From assembly GCA_964036045.1 (NCBI GenBank), contig OZ038399.1, positions 23,797,544 to 23,861,543 of the forward strand: a stretch of DNA of 64,000 nucleotides. The letters run 5' to 3'. Position numbers and translations under genes: made by a program. The DNA is from Eutreptiella sp. 'Long Island Sound 2002' (lineage: Eukaryota > Euglenozoa > Euglenophyceae > Eutreptiales > Eutreptiaceae). The stretch's first letter is position 1, and the number at the start of each line of letters is the position of its first letter. The notes beneath the pieces are model-generated. The model made no database searches. It worked only from the letters and a program-made list of their open reading frames with translations, and was not told where the DNA came from. Positions 52,785 through 63,200 of this stretch are shown here, piece after piece.

Positions 52785-53529
52785 ACAAAGGAGCTGACGC
52801 AACCCATGCCATATCGGGGTGCCCCGAATCGGGAGGTATGGGTTGGCTACGTGCCACATGCTGACTGGGAGGTATGGGTTGGGTCATCAGATTGGAGATG
52901 TGGAGGTATGCGACAAACCCCGTGCCGTATCTCCACAGCAGTGCATGCAAGCGCTGCCATGTTTGTGTTTGCAGGGTGGCACTGTAATGACATAAAGGTT
53001 GGCCGCACACCCGATGTGATGTTGTGGCCCCAAGGGCAAAATGGTGGAGCCCACCGTTGGAAATTGAAACGACGATCCACAAGTTCAAGACCCACGCTCA
53101 TGCCATGAGACTCGTGACAGCTCCATGCGTACTATTGAATCCGCGTGCACAGGTAGTGCTCCTGGGGAGCGAGATACACTGACCATGTAGCCCCTACCCT
53201 GTTGAGGTTCAAGAGTGGGAGGCTCCAGGTTGGTTGTTTGGTGTATTTCGGTACCCAGAGCAGGGAGTTCAACAGAGGTAAACTGGCTACATAGCCCTTG
53301 CTGCTGTAGCTGTAGTGCTGTCCCAGACTACGGGCTTGCAGGTTGGCTGTACAACCATTACCATATCAGGGTTGCCATTCCCGTGACAGGCACCGCGGCG
53401 TGTCGCAGGGTGCTGAGCACACGGATTCCACATCGCCGTCCGTAGCTCCGAAACATGCCCGAGCTGGTGACAGTCGAGCATCACTCGTCCAACCGCAACC
53501 GAAACAGCCTGTCGCAAGAAAAAACGAAA

Positions 53530-53763
53530 CTACTCCACTCGGGGTCGTCCTGACGTGGACGCACGCCTCCGCTGCACACACTTGGGCGGCGTCTCTTGGC
53601 CCGATCGGATGAGCCGCACGTCCGCAGATTCCACGGAGGGCTCCATCGAAAGTGGCGCACACGCTGGGTCCCGCCACTTGTGCGCCGTTCGGGTGATGGT
53701 CAGCAGCAAATTGCTCTTCTTCTCGCCCCCTGACTCCCACTCCTCGAACTGCGGCTCGCCCAC
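53530..53763 (-). CDS. SpoVS gene 1 exon 4
   Basis: Acceptor cctctcag|GTG, phase 0. Encodes 216-292: [20 protein letters not shown] completes the domain, then a polar tail ending SGRPRVE and TAG. Confidence 0.75.
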   Translation of the reverse strand: MGEPQFEEWESGGEKKSNLLLTITRTAHKWRDPACAPLSMEPSVESADVRLIRSGQETPPKCVQRRRASTSGRPRVE

Positions 53764-54413
53764 CTGAGAGGACACGGGGGTGGGCCGTTGTGGGAAGAGG
53801 TACAGTCTGGGAGAGGGCCAGGCACGGGCGATGCCATGGAGTGCTGCCCGACTGGGCTGCTGCCCAATTGCGGTCAGCTGTTTGCCAACAACATCCAGTG
53901 CCGCACCGGCGCCTTGAGATGGTCCGGGGCAGGAATGCATTGGAAGGGAAAGGACCTCAGAGGCGGCCCCAGAAGCGGTTGGACAGGCGGTTGGGGGAGG
54001 TTGCCAAAGCGGTTGGGGGCGGTTACTGTCGGTTACAAATGCCGTTGAAGCTGGCACTTGGGGTCAGGGAGACAGTGGCTGGGCGTAGGCGGGGCGCCCT
54101 GGAGGAGGGGGGGGGGGGTACCTCCCCCTCCCTTCCAATGCATCGCTGGCCCGGGGGTATCCCTCTTCGGACAGGCCCGCCTTGGGGTCAAACATGCAGC
54201 AACACGAATGCTCTTCATAGCGCGGCCAGCCCACTGGCGTGCGTCTCTCAGCAGCGGCAGCAGCCAGGGGGCGTGTCCGACGGCGATCAGCAGAGAACCG
54301 ACTGCGGTTGGCGCGAAACCGATGCGGTTGGGCAGAGGCAGACCGATGCAGAACGCCCAGTACACACATATGCACGCAGAAACATGCATATGTACGTGCA
54401 CACACACACACAC

Positions 54414-54481
<68 letters not shown>

Positions 54482-54545
54482 ACGCACACACACACACACA
54501 CGCGCACGCGCACGCACACGCACACGCACACGCACATACACACGC

Positions 54546-54599
<54 letters not shown>

Positions 54600-55403
54600 C
54601 GGCGACAAACAGAGCACAGAAAAGACTGGTCTGGATGTACTAGATCTCGTCAGGTGCAAAGCAGAACAAAAACAGTAGCATGTCCCGCCTGCACTAGGCG
54701 CCTTTCTGTGTGAGGAGAAACAGGGCCAGCAGCTCAACGGCAGCCTTGGGCAAGCCCGCGGTCACGCTTGCACAGCAAGCCGAGCGTAAGGCTCTGCAAA
54801 TTTACCTCAGGGCGGGTTCCCCCCTGTCCCTGCCCACTGCACCTCCTCACCAGGCTCCCGGACGATAGACCAACAGCGTTTGCTTCTGGTTAGCTACCCT
54901 GTTGCAATACTACCAGGTGCCCGCACGTCTCTTCACCAATGACAGCCTTGAAACAAAGCAAGAGGACTGGAGGGCAAAGCAGGAAAAACAGGAAGTCCCG
55001 TAACCGGGGCTCCACACACGCACGCATACAGGGTGGTCGCTGGCAACAGTTCCTGAGGTCTTCGGTTTCCTGTGCTGTGTTGGTGTGCGTGCGTGCTCGT
55101 AGATGTGGCTGTGGTGGGTGCTATCCCAGTGGTTGAATCCCCGGGCTCGTGCCGTGAAGGCGCCGGTTTGATTCCCGCTACGCGCATGGCCCCACTGCCG
55201 AAGAGAAGACCTGCAGGCGCCCGGCTGCAGTGAATGCGCCCCCCCCCCCCGCTGCCGGGCTTCAAGACCCGCAAGCCGCGCGCGCTGCCGGAGGGGGCGG
55301 TGGTGTGTTTTTTCGGTCTGTGGTGGGGGCAGGGGGGTGCTCGAAAAAGTAGCGAGGCGCACCTACCGCTGCCGGCAGAGCCGGTGTCGCGCGTGTTGCT
55401 GTA

Positions 55404-55467
<64 letters not shown>

Positions 55468-56433
55468 GGTAACCGCAACAACAAGAGCGAAAAGACAAGA
55501 AAAACATCGGTGGGAGAATACTCCTTTGGGGCTGCAGAGCAGCCCCAGGCGTCTTTCGTTCTGTCAAAGAGTGAGCATAGCGTGCTGTTCTGACCAAAGT
55601 GCAGATTAGCGCAGAGTTCAGACTAGCTCCCCATACCTACCCCCAGCAGAGCACAATTACCCACGATGGAGCCCCTGTTTCATCACCCTACCGTGCCGGG
55701 TGCAACCACCCAACCGCACACATACGCCCAAGCAGAAAGCTGACGGGAGGGTGGGCTGCATACTGATCAGATCATCCCCCTGAGTTCAGACCAGAAGGTT
55801 TCCAACCGGTCTGCCTGATTTTCACTTGCTCCTCTGCTTGACGGACGCAGCCTGGGTTGTTGTCCCTCCTGATCCCCTTCCAGTTTACTAGTGTAGAGAG
55901 TGCATCGGCCGCGCGCGCACGCGCACGCGCACGCACTCCCACACAGACACCTACACACACACACACATGCGCGCGCGCGCGCGTGCACACCAGATCCCCC
56001 GGGGCGTCCAGTTTTTCGGTGTTCCGCAGTATGTTCCGTGCCACGACCATGGCTTTGACGAGTTTGCTTACCGCCTCAGGTCCTGCCACTTTACACTTCA
56101 TGGTCCCGTGCTCCAGCAGCTGTCGTACGATAGAGTCCAGCGCGAAGTGCTGCACATTGGTCTCTTTCGTGACCAGGTGCTGGTCGTCCCACCGGCGCGG
56201 CTCACGGTGCGCAGGCTCCCAAGGCGCAGAGGCGTGGTACTCCGGCGGGGGCCCTGTGGGAAACAGAGCGTTGGTGAGGGTCGCCGCCACCCTCTCTACA
56301 AACCCTTCACAGCCCCAGAGCTCTGCAACCCTCATGAACCACACGGCATGGCACTCACCAACCTCGTCAACCACCCATGACACCGTCCAACATGCACCGC
56401 ACCACCTGCCTACAAACGGGGTGAGGGTAAGCA

Positions 56434-56471
<38 letters not shown>

Positions 56472-56495
56472 GGACAGACAGACAGACAGAGAGAT

Positions 56496-56550
<55 letters not shown>

Positions 56551-59500
56551 GAGAGATAAAGAGATACAGAGAGCGAGCGAGTGAGCGAGACACAGCGAGA
56601 CAAAGTTCCACATACAGACGCACACATTCTGTTGGACCGATGGAAAAGCGGCTTGACAGGGCTGTGATCGCAACCACCCACATCCACATCTCCTGATTGG
56701 GTGCGGTGATTACGGGGGTGCTGTTACGTGTGTGGGTAGACAGACAATGGGGGCGCGGGCCCCTAGCCGCCAGGTGCAAAAAGCAATCACCGAGAGAGGT
56801 TCTCGGGGGTGTGGGGAATCGCAGAGGTGACACTCGTAATAAGACAGTTGATCATAGCTGGGGTACCCTGGGATGTGTATGAGGCCCGCCACCCATTTGA
56901 AATTTAGGACGCTAAACCACGAGGAGTGACGGTACCAGCCGATCCAAGCCCTGGGTCCGCCAGTACCGAGCAGAAGCTTCGTCCCGTCGTGGAAGTGGCA
57001 GAACCTTGTCGCTTTCTCCATCGGTCATCCAGACCACCGCACACGCCAGTGTCATCTGCTACACCACTGCTACACCACAAATCACTGCCACGGCCCCAAA
57101 ACGCCATTTGTACCATCGCAGGTGGTCCCCCACTCCAACAGAACGGAGGCCCGCCGCAGAATGCTCTGGGCTACGTCCAGCGATGCGGTGACCCCAACCC
57201 GCACACCTGACCTGTCCGACAGAGCTGTCGCACGCTCGGAGACACGGCAACACCCGCGTTGCACACGGCAACACAGTCAGGGTGTGCCGACGAGAGAAGG
57301 GTCCTCTCACTCATTCCCCGCGCCCCATCCCTTCGCTCCGCCCCCCTCCCTAATCACTGCCCCCCCCCCCCCCCCCACACCCCAACTCTAACCCGAGTTC
57401 CTCGATCGCCCGCATGTATGGCAAGCGCCACATACCCCCCCACCCCCCATTTGGGCTCATTCACGCACCATAGCCCAAGATCACAAATCCGGGATCGAAC
57501 CCCTGATAAAATCCTTATTCTGTCCACACAGCCCATACGGACCTCCCCAATGAGCCTCTCGTCGAGCCCCCCCCCCCCCCGAACCCCCCGCCCTTTGGCG
57601 AAAACCCACTGTGTTATTTGGCGGGGGGGGGGGGGGGCAAACAAAAGATCCCCCCCTCCCCCTGTTTGGGCACCAAAGCCGCGTATCGTTTGGAATTGCG
57701 CAATGCTGAGCCGACAAATCTTCGTCCGGTCCCAACGCAGTGCGGCTTGCGTACGCCGTGGGGGGGGGGGGGGGTCGATGCAATGGTCAGCCACTGTCGT
57801 TGAGACACGTGCCGAAGGCATGTTCGGCGGCGTTGGGGACGGGCCAGCGGCATCTTGAGACGGCGGGGCATCCCCGCCCCAAACCCCCTCCTCCAGCACA
57901 CGGGATGGGGGTGTGGGGAGGTCGGGCAGCTGAACACCGTGAAAACACGGTTCCACGGCCACATGTGCGCCTCAAATCGACCAGCGCAAGGCATGGACTC
58001 CCGGTGCCTTTGGCGCCGGGTGCTCAGCCACCCAGCCCCAACGCACACGCGTCCTGTCCCACCCAAACCCGAAACCCGAGAGATGCATCGGAAGAGAGGG
58101 GGGGGGGGGGTTTGGCACAAAGCCTTGGCTCTGTTAGGGGGTGGGTCCGGATCCCAAAAGTTTGTGTCCCGAAAGAGGCCTAAATCGATGTTTCCTTTGG
58201 CACGTTTCATCGTTTCACACTACAAAATCTGCTTCCAGGGGGGGTACCCTCCCCCCGTGTGACGTTCCGTCGGGTTGTTGTTCCTTCACGGGGCCCTGGA
58301 CAGTCACCCGTTCTTCCCTTCGGATGTTGCGTCGGGTCGCTGCGTTCTGTGGGCCGCTGCGGCCGGTGCTCCCGCTGGTGTCGTTTCCGCGTTCGTGGAG
58401 CCCAGCGGTTGGTGTGTTGGGGCTGTGCTGGATGGGGCGGGATGTGCCGTTTGCGCGTCAGCGGCGCCCTCCTCCGATGGTTGTCAGCCATTGTAGTACA
58501 TCCCTGCCCCCCCCCCCTCCTCTGTAACAGGACCTTCCCTCCCGGTCCCCCCCCCCCCACCAACAAATTGGAGGCGCCCGCGCTGCGCCACCCTTCCTGA
58601 GGGACCAAACCCCCCACGTCACAGCCCCGTCGGGTCCCGCCCCGACGCAACTCCCCCGCGTCGGCCTCGCAGCCGTCCTGCAGCCCCCCCAAACAAGCGA
58701 CACACACACACCGCGTCGGCCTCGCAGCCGCCCTGCAGCCCCCCAACAAGCGACACACACACACACCGCGTCGGCCTCGCAGCCGCCCTGCAGCCCCCCA
58801 ACAAGCGACACACACACACACCGCGTCGGCCTCGCAGCCGCCCTGCAGCCCCCCAACAAGCGACACACACACCGCGTCGGCCTCGCAGCCGCCCTGCAGC
58901 CCCCCAACAAGCGACAGACACACACCGCGTCGGCCTCGCAGCCGCCCTGCAGCCCCCCAACAAGCGACAGACACACACCGCGGCGGGTGGGCGCGGGGCC
59001 TGCGTCCCACTGCCCCCCGCTCCACTGCCACTCATCGTCCGGCCGCCAGTCGTCGTGGCGGGGCTGCCGCTGGTACCGGTCGCCTCTCTGCGGCGCGTCG
59101 CCGGGCTGCGCCGGGCCCTGCCCCACCTGCAGCGCCTGGATCTTCTTCAGTCGCCTCATTTCCCAGTCCTGCAGATGCCGCCCGTCGTCCCAGGGCTCCG
59201 CCGGCGGGCCCCAGTACTGCTCGGGCTGGCGTCGCGTGTCGCGCGGAGCACCCGGGGCCCTGCGGGGGTCCCTGTGGAAGAGCACGAGGGCAACAGGCCA
59301 AAGAAGACACACCGACGGGGGGAGCTCAGGGGCACCGCATCGGTGGTGCTGAGGGGGATGCGAGCCAACGGCGGCTGGCGTCGGCAAAATGACACGGCCG
59401 TTGACGCTCTACTGACGGCGTCAGGGCTGTCCTTGAGAGGAAGAAAAGAGGGCTCGTAACGGGAAAAACGTTCACGGGGACGCTCTCTGCTCACGGTCAA

Positions 59501-59921
59501 GACATGGGCAAGACACAAGACCACAGAAACAGCATTGATCACTGGTTGGCGGTTGGCGGCGGTTGGTGGCGGTTGGTGGCGGTAGGCGGTTGGTGGCGGT
59601 TGGTGGCGGTTGGCGGCGAATGGCGGTCCGTGAGGGCTGTCCTTGCAGCGCCTCGTGCTGTTCGGAGACGCGAATCATTGGGACAGAGGGGGGCGCGTGT
59701 GGGCGGTTGCCGCGAAGCAGCTGCCCCCTTCGCGCACACGCGATGCCCAGCGATGCCCCACTCAAACCCTGGGTCCGACCCTCGAGGCGGGCACACAACA
59801 CACAACACCTGCTGCTGCTGGTGGTTGCAGACCTCTCGTGGACGGGTGGTCGGGTGTAGTCAGGCCTGCGGCCCCAGCCCCTCTCCTCCGGGAAGGCGGC
59901 GTCTAGATTCCGCTTGGACAT
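53530..59921 (-). CDS. SpoVS-domain (Alba superfamily) protein, gene 1, four exons, complete
   Basis: Exons on the minus strand: 59921-59833, 59271-58979, 56253-55991, 53763-53530 (879 nt, 292 aa plus TAG). Introns are GT-AG and phases 2, 1, 0 all agree. Residues 1-150 are hydrophilic, Arg/Asp/Pro/Trp-rich and probably disordered ([37 protein letters not shown]). A SpoVS/Alba domain spans about 153-241: [20 protein letters not shown], then [20 protein letters not shown], and [15 protein letters not shown] as last strand. The GP.AV...VKA...AR core fits SpoVS. A basic 50-residue tail follows. Members are small nucleic-acid-binding-type folds; the role here is unknown. A cryptic donor (GCG|GTAAGC) lies inside exon 3. 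Confidence 0.78.
54398..54597. repeat. (CA)n / (CACG)n microsatellite
   Basis: About 200 bp of CA with interspersed CG dinucleotides in the middle. All frames read as His/Thr or Val/Cys strings. Confidence 0.97.
54398..55015 (-). repeat. Dispersed repeat with CA array, inverted copy of 19740-20278
   Basis: Near-identical to the intron-6 copy in the glutamate kinase gene, opposite orientation, ending in a CA array (54398-54597). It lies in intron 3 of SpoVS gene 1. Confidence 0.87.
55105..55190 (+). repeat. tRNA-like SINE fragment (copy 2)
   Basis: Box-A-like GCTATCCCAGTGGTTGA and box-B-like CGGTTTGATTCCCG at tRNA spacing, with 'gtgccgtgaagg' between, as in 14060-14140. The T-arm does not pair, so it is not a functional tRNA. 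Confidence 0.4.
55403..55464. repeat. (AC)n microsatellite
   Basis: 62 bp of uninterrupted AC, in intron 3 of SpoVS gene 1. Confidence 0.98.
55991..56253 (-). CDS. SpoVS gene 1 exon 3 (core of the domain)
   Basis: Acceptor tgtttcccacag|GG completes Gly128. Encodes 129-215 with the first strand (LVTKETN), helix [14 protein letters not shown], strand KCKVAG and helix [18 protein letters not shown]. Donor GATCTG|GTGTGC, phase 0. Confidence 0.82.
56436..56600. repeat. (GACA)n-(GA)n microsatellite
   Basis: About 14 GACA units followed by GATA/GA units to about 56600, in intron 2 of SpoVS gene 1. Confidence 0.96.
58254..58455. repeat. Dispersed repeat, inverted copy of 52585-52784
   Basis: See 52585-52784. 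This copy lies in intron 2 of SpoVS gene 1, between C runs. Confidence 0.85.
58650..58980 (-). repeat. Minisatellite of 51-55-bp units that repeats the exon 2 splice donor
   Basis: Six units begin (plus strand 'gcgtcggcctcgcagcc') at 58658, 58713, 58768, 58823, 58874 and 58927. On the minus strand each unit reads GCGGTGTGTGTGTCGCTTG, a G run, GCTGCAG, then GGCGGCTGCGAGGCCGACGCG. The array begins exactly at the donor of SpoVS gene 1 exon 2 (CCGCG|GTGTGT). Each unit therefore carries a donor-like GCG|GTGTGT and an acceptor-like ctgcag 21 bp before it. Confidence 0.93.
58979..59271 (-). CDS. SpoVS gene 1 exon 2
   Basis: Acceptor tgctcttccacag|G completes Arg30. Encodes 31-127 and one base of Gly128. 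Rich in Arg, Asp, Trp, Pro and Gln ([36 protein letters not shown]). An alternative donor CTGCAG|GTGGGG at 59127 would break the phase with exon 3. Confidence 0.72.
59833..59921 (-). CDS. SpoVS gene 1 exon 1
   Basis: ATG at 59921; encodes 1-29 and two bases of Arg30: [19 protein letters not shown]. Donor CGAGAG|GTCTGC. No upstream in-frame extension is favoured. Confidence 0.7.
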
Positions 59922-61434
59922 GTGCGTTGCAGGGCCTTTGCTCGCAATGCGCAGAGCGCTCTGTGGAGAGCCAGGGACCGTGGAGAGGTACGAAGGAGAC
60001 ACCCCCCCCCACACACACACACACACCACACCACCACAGGCCCTGCGGTGCGCCTCATTCTCGGATGCAGACAGCCCCACGAAGCCGGCGGTCTTTAGGG
60101 AGGCGGTCTTGAGCACAACAAAAACAGAAAGGAACGGGGTCCTCAAAGTCCGCCGGTTCCACGACGTTTCGCGGAGTTGGCGGTCTCAAGAGCAGGAGTG
60201 GGGATCAGTTTGCGCGCGACGGGGAAGGGCCGGGGGGGAGGGTGGGGTAATTCAGGTGGGCTACGCGAACGTGCACCGTGTTTCCCACATCCGGTTCCCA
60301 AGAGCGACTGGACTGCCATCGATTCAAGGGCACATGACTTCAGAAGGAAGTGGGAAGGAGGGACGAAGCAAATCGGTGAGAATTGGTGCGTGGGGGGGGG
60401 GGGGGGGGGCACTCGGGCCCCTTCGTTGGGCGTTGGGCCGTGGTCATGGGACCCCTTTTGGGCATTTGCCTGAATTGACACTGCGCGCACCCCACGTCTG
60501 TTTTTCATGGCCATGTTTGCAGTCTCTTTGCAGAATTTTCTGCGGTTGAACGGTCGACAAACCGATGAACAGTGGTGCCATAGCGTTGCATCTGCGTTTC
60601 TTTCGTCAACAATTTACACCGGTGGGACCAGGACCCCGCGAAAGCCAGGGCCACTGTCACGGCGGTCCAAGACATTGTTTGAAAGAAGGGCAAAATGCTT
60701 TGGTCACGCACCATCAAGTATGGACCGTGCTTGGGGATCCAAACTCCGATCATTTTTCAACATGCCCAAACTCCGATCATTTTTCGACATGCCCAAACTC
60801 CAATCATTTTTCAACATGCCCAAACTCCAATCATTTTTCAACATGCCCAAACTCCGATCATTTTCGAAGGGCCCACACGCAACATCACGTACGTTTAACC
60901 AGCCAAACTTTTTCACTTCGAGTCTTACTTCATGTGCTTATAATTGGGAGCGGCCGCCCTCTCACCTTCAATGCCCATGCTTATGAGTGGGGACGGCCGC
61001 GCTGTTACCTCCAATGCCCTACGTTTGCTGCCATTGTTCGCAGCCAAAAGGGGAGTGGAACTGCTGGTGGAGAAGTGCAGGTTGCACTTAAAGTCTACCG
61101 GAGGCCATGGCGTCTTATGCAATAAAGGCATATCAATAGAAAGTAAACTACGGTGACTTCAGGACTATCGTAGCAATGATCAGACCAAGGCTCTGCATCA
61201 TGTACAAGGGCGGGTGAACGTCAATATCCAGCAATGACTAAGCTTTGGGACTGACGGGCACCAGAGATTCGTATGTCGCCCATGAGCAAGGATGGCTCTG
61301 TTAGAGAGTTGTTGCACCGGGCGCGTGCCGGGTGTGCACCACGCATCTTTTGGGCCGAAAGGCCCCTGACCAACACCAATTTCTGTTTTCCCTGAGACGG
61401 CAGGGGTCATGCAGCCATTTCACTTTTCCCCAAT
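59922..61434. other. Intergenic: dispersed segment and short tandem repeat, no recognised gene
   Basis: 60041-60185 (+) is coding-like (FREAVLSTTKTERNGVLKV) but no exon pair in phase was found. 60295-60385 is the third 'WEGGT' repeat copy (DWTAIDSRAHDFRRKWEGGT in frame). A G run lies at about 60391-60408. No gene could be supported. Confidence 0.4.
60739..60870. repeat. 27-bp tandem repeat, five copies
   Basis: Unit CCAAACTCCGATCATTTTTC..ACATG from 60739. Length 27 keeps frame, giving repeated TPIIFQHAQ in one frame. Probably non-coding. Confidence 0.95.
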
Positions 61435-61454
61435 ATGGCAGCGGTTAGGCTGCC
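61399..61454 (-). other. Two copies of the 19-bp motif, 38 bp apart
   Basis: GGCAGGGGTCATGCAGCCA (61399) and GGCAGCGGTTAGGCTGCCA (61437), followed by related 'atttcacttttcccca' and 'atttgtattcgga'. Confidence 0.6.
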
Positions 61455-61529
61455 ATTTGTATTCGGAGGCAGGTGCGTCAGCCCCCTTTATGAACCATGG
61501 GAACATGTGCCCCTCATGTCTGGAAGACT

Positions 61530-61862
61530 ACTAATGCAGGCAACTCAGCAGCCACGCAAGATGCTGCCACAAACACACCACCACATTTTGTGGTGCATGC
61601 AATACAATCATTGTGCAGAGTGTATTGGCCCACACCCTTGCGGGGACGAAGCGCCTTATTTGGCACAATACATGTCACATGTGTTGAGCAATTGGAATTC
61701 ACAGATTTGATCTTCTGTTTTGTGCCTTTTCAGGAAGGGTTTGGGGTTGTTTCTGGTCTGCTCAGGGGGCTTCTGTGGAAGGGGGTCAAACTGGGGTTCT
61801 TGTTGGGACATTTGCTTCAAAAGTAGTGCGCCGGGCACGCGCTGGGCAAACACTCCATCTCA
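61530..61862 (+). mobile_element. 3' end of a Harbinger-like element (relative of the 48.2-kb copy)
   Basis: A frame reads HILWCMQYNHCAECIGPHPC, echoing the CDVCKEHYCTECIDTHTC tail next to the 48-kb transposase. Further on, 'gggggcttct' and 'aaaagtagtgcgccgggc...gggcaaacactcc' match the element end at 48165-48190 on the other strand. The transposase core is not visible upstream. Confidence 0.45.
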
Positions 61863-62644
61863 CAGCAATTGAGGTGTTCCACATTAGACACCTGCAAGAT
61901 TCCTTGGGTCCATTGTCTACCCACCACAGGAGAATGCAAGCAATTATTTCCTGGGGTTCTGGGTGTCGTGCCCTGCATGACGGTCTCCAACAATAGCCCG
62001 ATGCGAGCCCTAGAGGTGACACTCCTTTGCCGCATTGAGGTCTGAAGAAGACAATATCAGCTTCACACCCCTGCAACTGATTGGCCAACGTAAACCAGAA
62101 ATCCTTCCAATGATTTCTCTTGAAGGGACAAATGCTGGCAATAAAACTACCTACATAAACGCCTGTGGCTGGCGAGGACCGCCACCGTGAATTATTGGAG
62201 TCATATGAGCACCCAATCTGCTCCTAGTAGACCTAATACTATGGCGGCAGCCTCAATTCAGCATACTGCGGCTGAACTGTGCTGTGCCCGTTGGTGACAT
62301 AAGACAGGCCATCAATCGGTTTTGTGTGCCAGAAAGGCCCCTATAGTCTTTGAATGGCCACTGCGAGCTTTCAACACGTCTTATGTGCTGCTGCCACATG
62401 CCCCCGCAATGCTATTGGTGCATTTCAACCATCCTCTATCACGTCCAGGGCTACTACATACGCTACTACATACGCATACAGCGCACAACGTACAGCGTAC
62501 GGCGAAAATATATTCCGTGTGGCCTTGGCATGTCACTTGTGGTGTGTTGACAACAATGCGTCTCGAGTCCTTGCAGTACCTACCTCTTTGGGCTTGATAT
62601 GTCCTGCTAGGCGTGACTCTTGGTGACCAGAACTGCACCGAACC

Positions 62645-63200
62645 TGCCGCTTGTTGGCCAGACGGTACAACCCTCTCTGCCTGCAGTTCCGCGTGCTAGC
62701 TGTGCTTTTGTCCCTGGCACTCTACAGTATGCGGTCCAGTGTCTTAGGCGAGGGTGACCTGGAGGTTATGCGGTCGTTTCCACTCGCAAACCAATCACCC
62801 GCCCCCAAGTGTCCGATTGATTTGCGATGGAAACGACATCATAACCACAAGGTCACCCTCCCTTGAGGCACTGGGAACCACAAATTGTAAAGTGTCGGGG
62901 ACAAAAGCACGGCTAGCACGCAGGACTACACGCAGAGCCCCCTCGTGCAAACAGCGGCAAAGGCAGCAAAGCTGCATTAACAACTGAAATCTGAGGGACA
63001 GTTTTCTCAAACGCCCCAAGCAGACCATTGTGGACCGTGGCGTTGCCATGATTCCGCTCCCCGCAAGGGGCCATTCATAGGACTGGCGAATGCACACAAA
63101 AAAGCAAAGCAAAGCTGCATTGACATCAGGTGAAAGCGCTTGTTTTGTGTCTTGCTGCCGCTTGTCGGCCACACGGTACACAAGAGCAGGAGTTGGCAGT
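62645..63200. repeat. Direct repeats around an inverted repeat
   Basis: 'gcttgttggccagacggtac' (62650) recurs as 'gcttgtcggccacacggtac' (63160). 'caaagctgcattaacaactg' (62967) resembles 'caaagctgcattgacatcag' (63111). An element with duplicated ends is possible. The rest, to 64000, shows only short unassigned frames. Confidence 0.5.
62750..62861. repeat. Inverted repeat, ~46-bp arms, 18-bp loop
   Basis: GAGGGTGACCTGGAGGTTAT onward (62750-62796) pairs with 62815-62861 with few mismatches, through 'gtcgtttcca' and 'ggttatg'. It could form a hairpin or mark a small foldback element. Confidence 0.8.

Noticed and set aside
54064-54737. Long Val-Cys / His-Thr open frames over CA/GT arrays (also at 20.1, 51.3 and 55.4 kb)
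   Set aside because: Dinucleotide repeats are open in all frames.
58458-59031. Repetitive minus-strand protein ([12 protein letters not shown]-type)
   Set aside because: It is the minisatellite read through past the exon 2 donor; units of 51-55 bp rotate the frame.
59949-60185. Plus-strand gene divergent from SpoVS gene 1 (ATG 59949, donor GTACGA, acceptor ccaccacag)
   Set aside because: The splice phase does not lead into the coding-like frame at 60041-60185.
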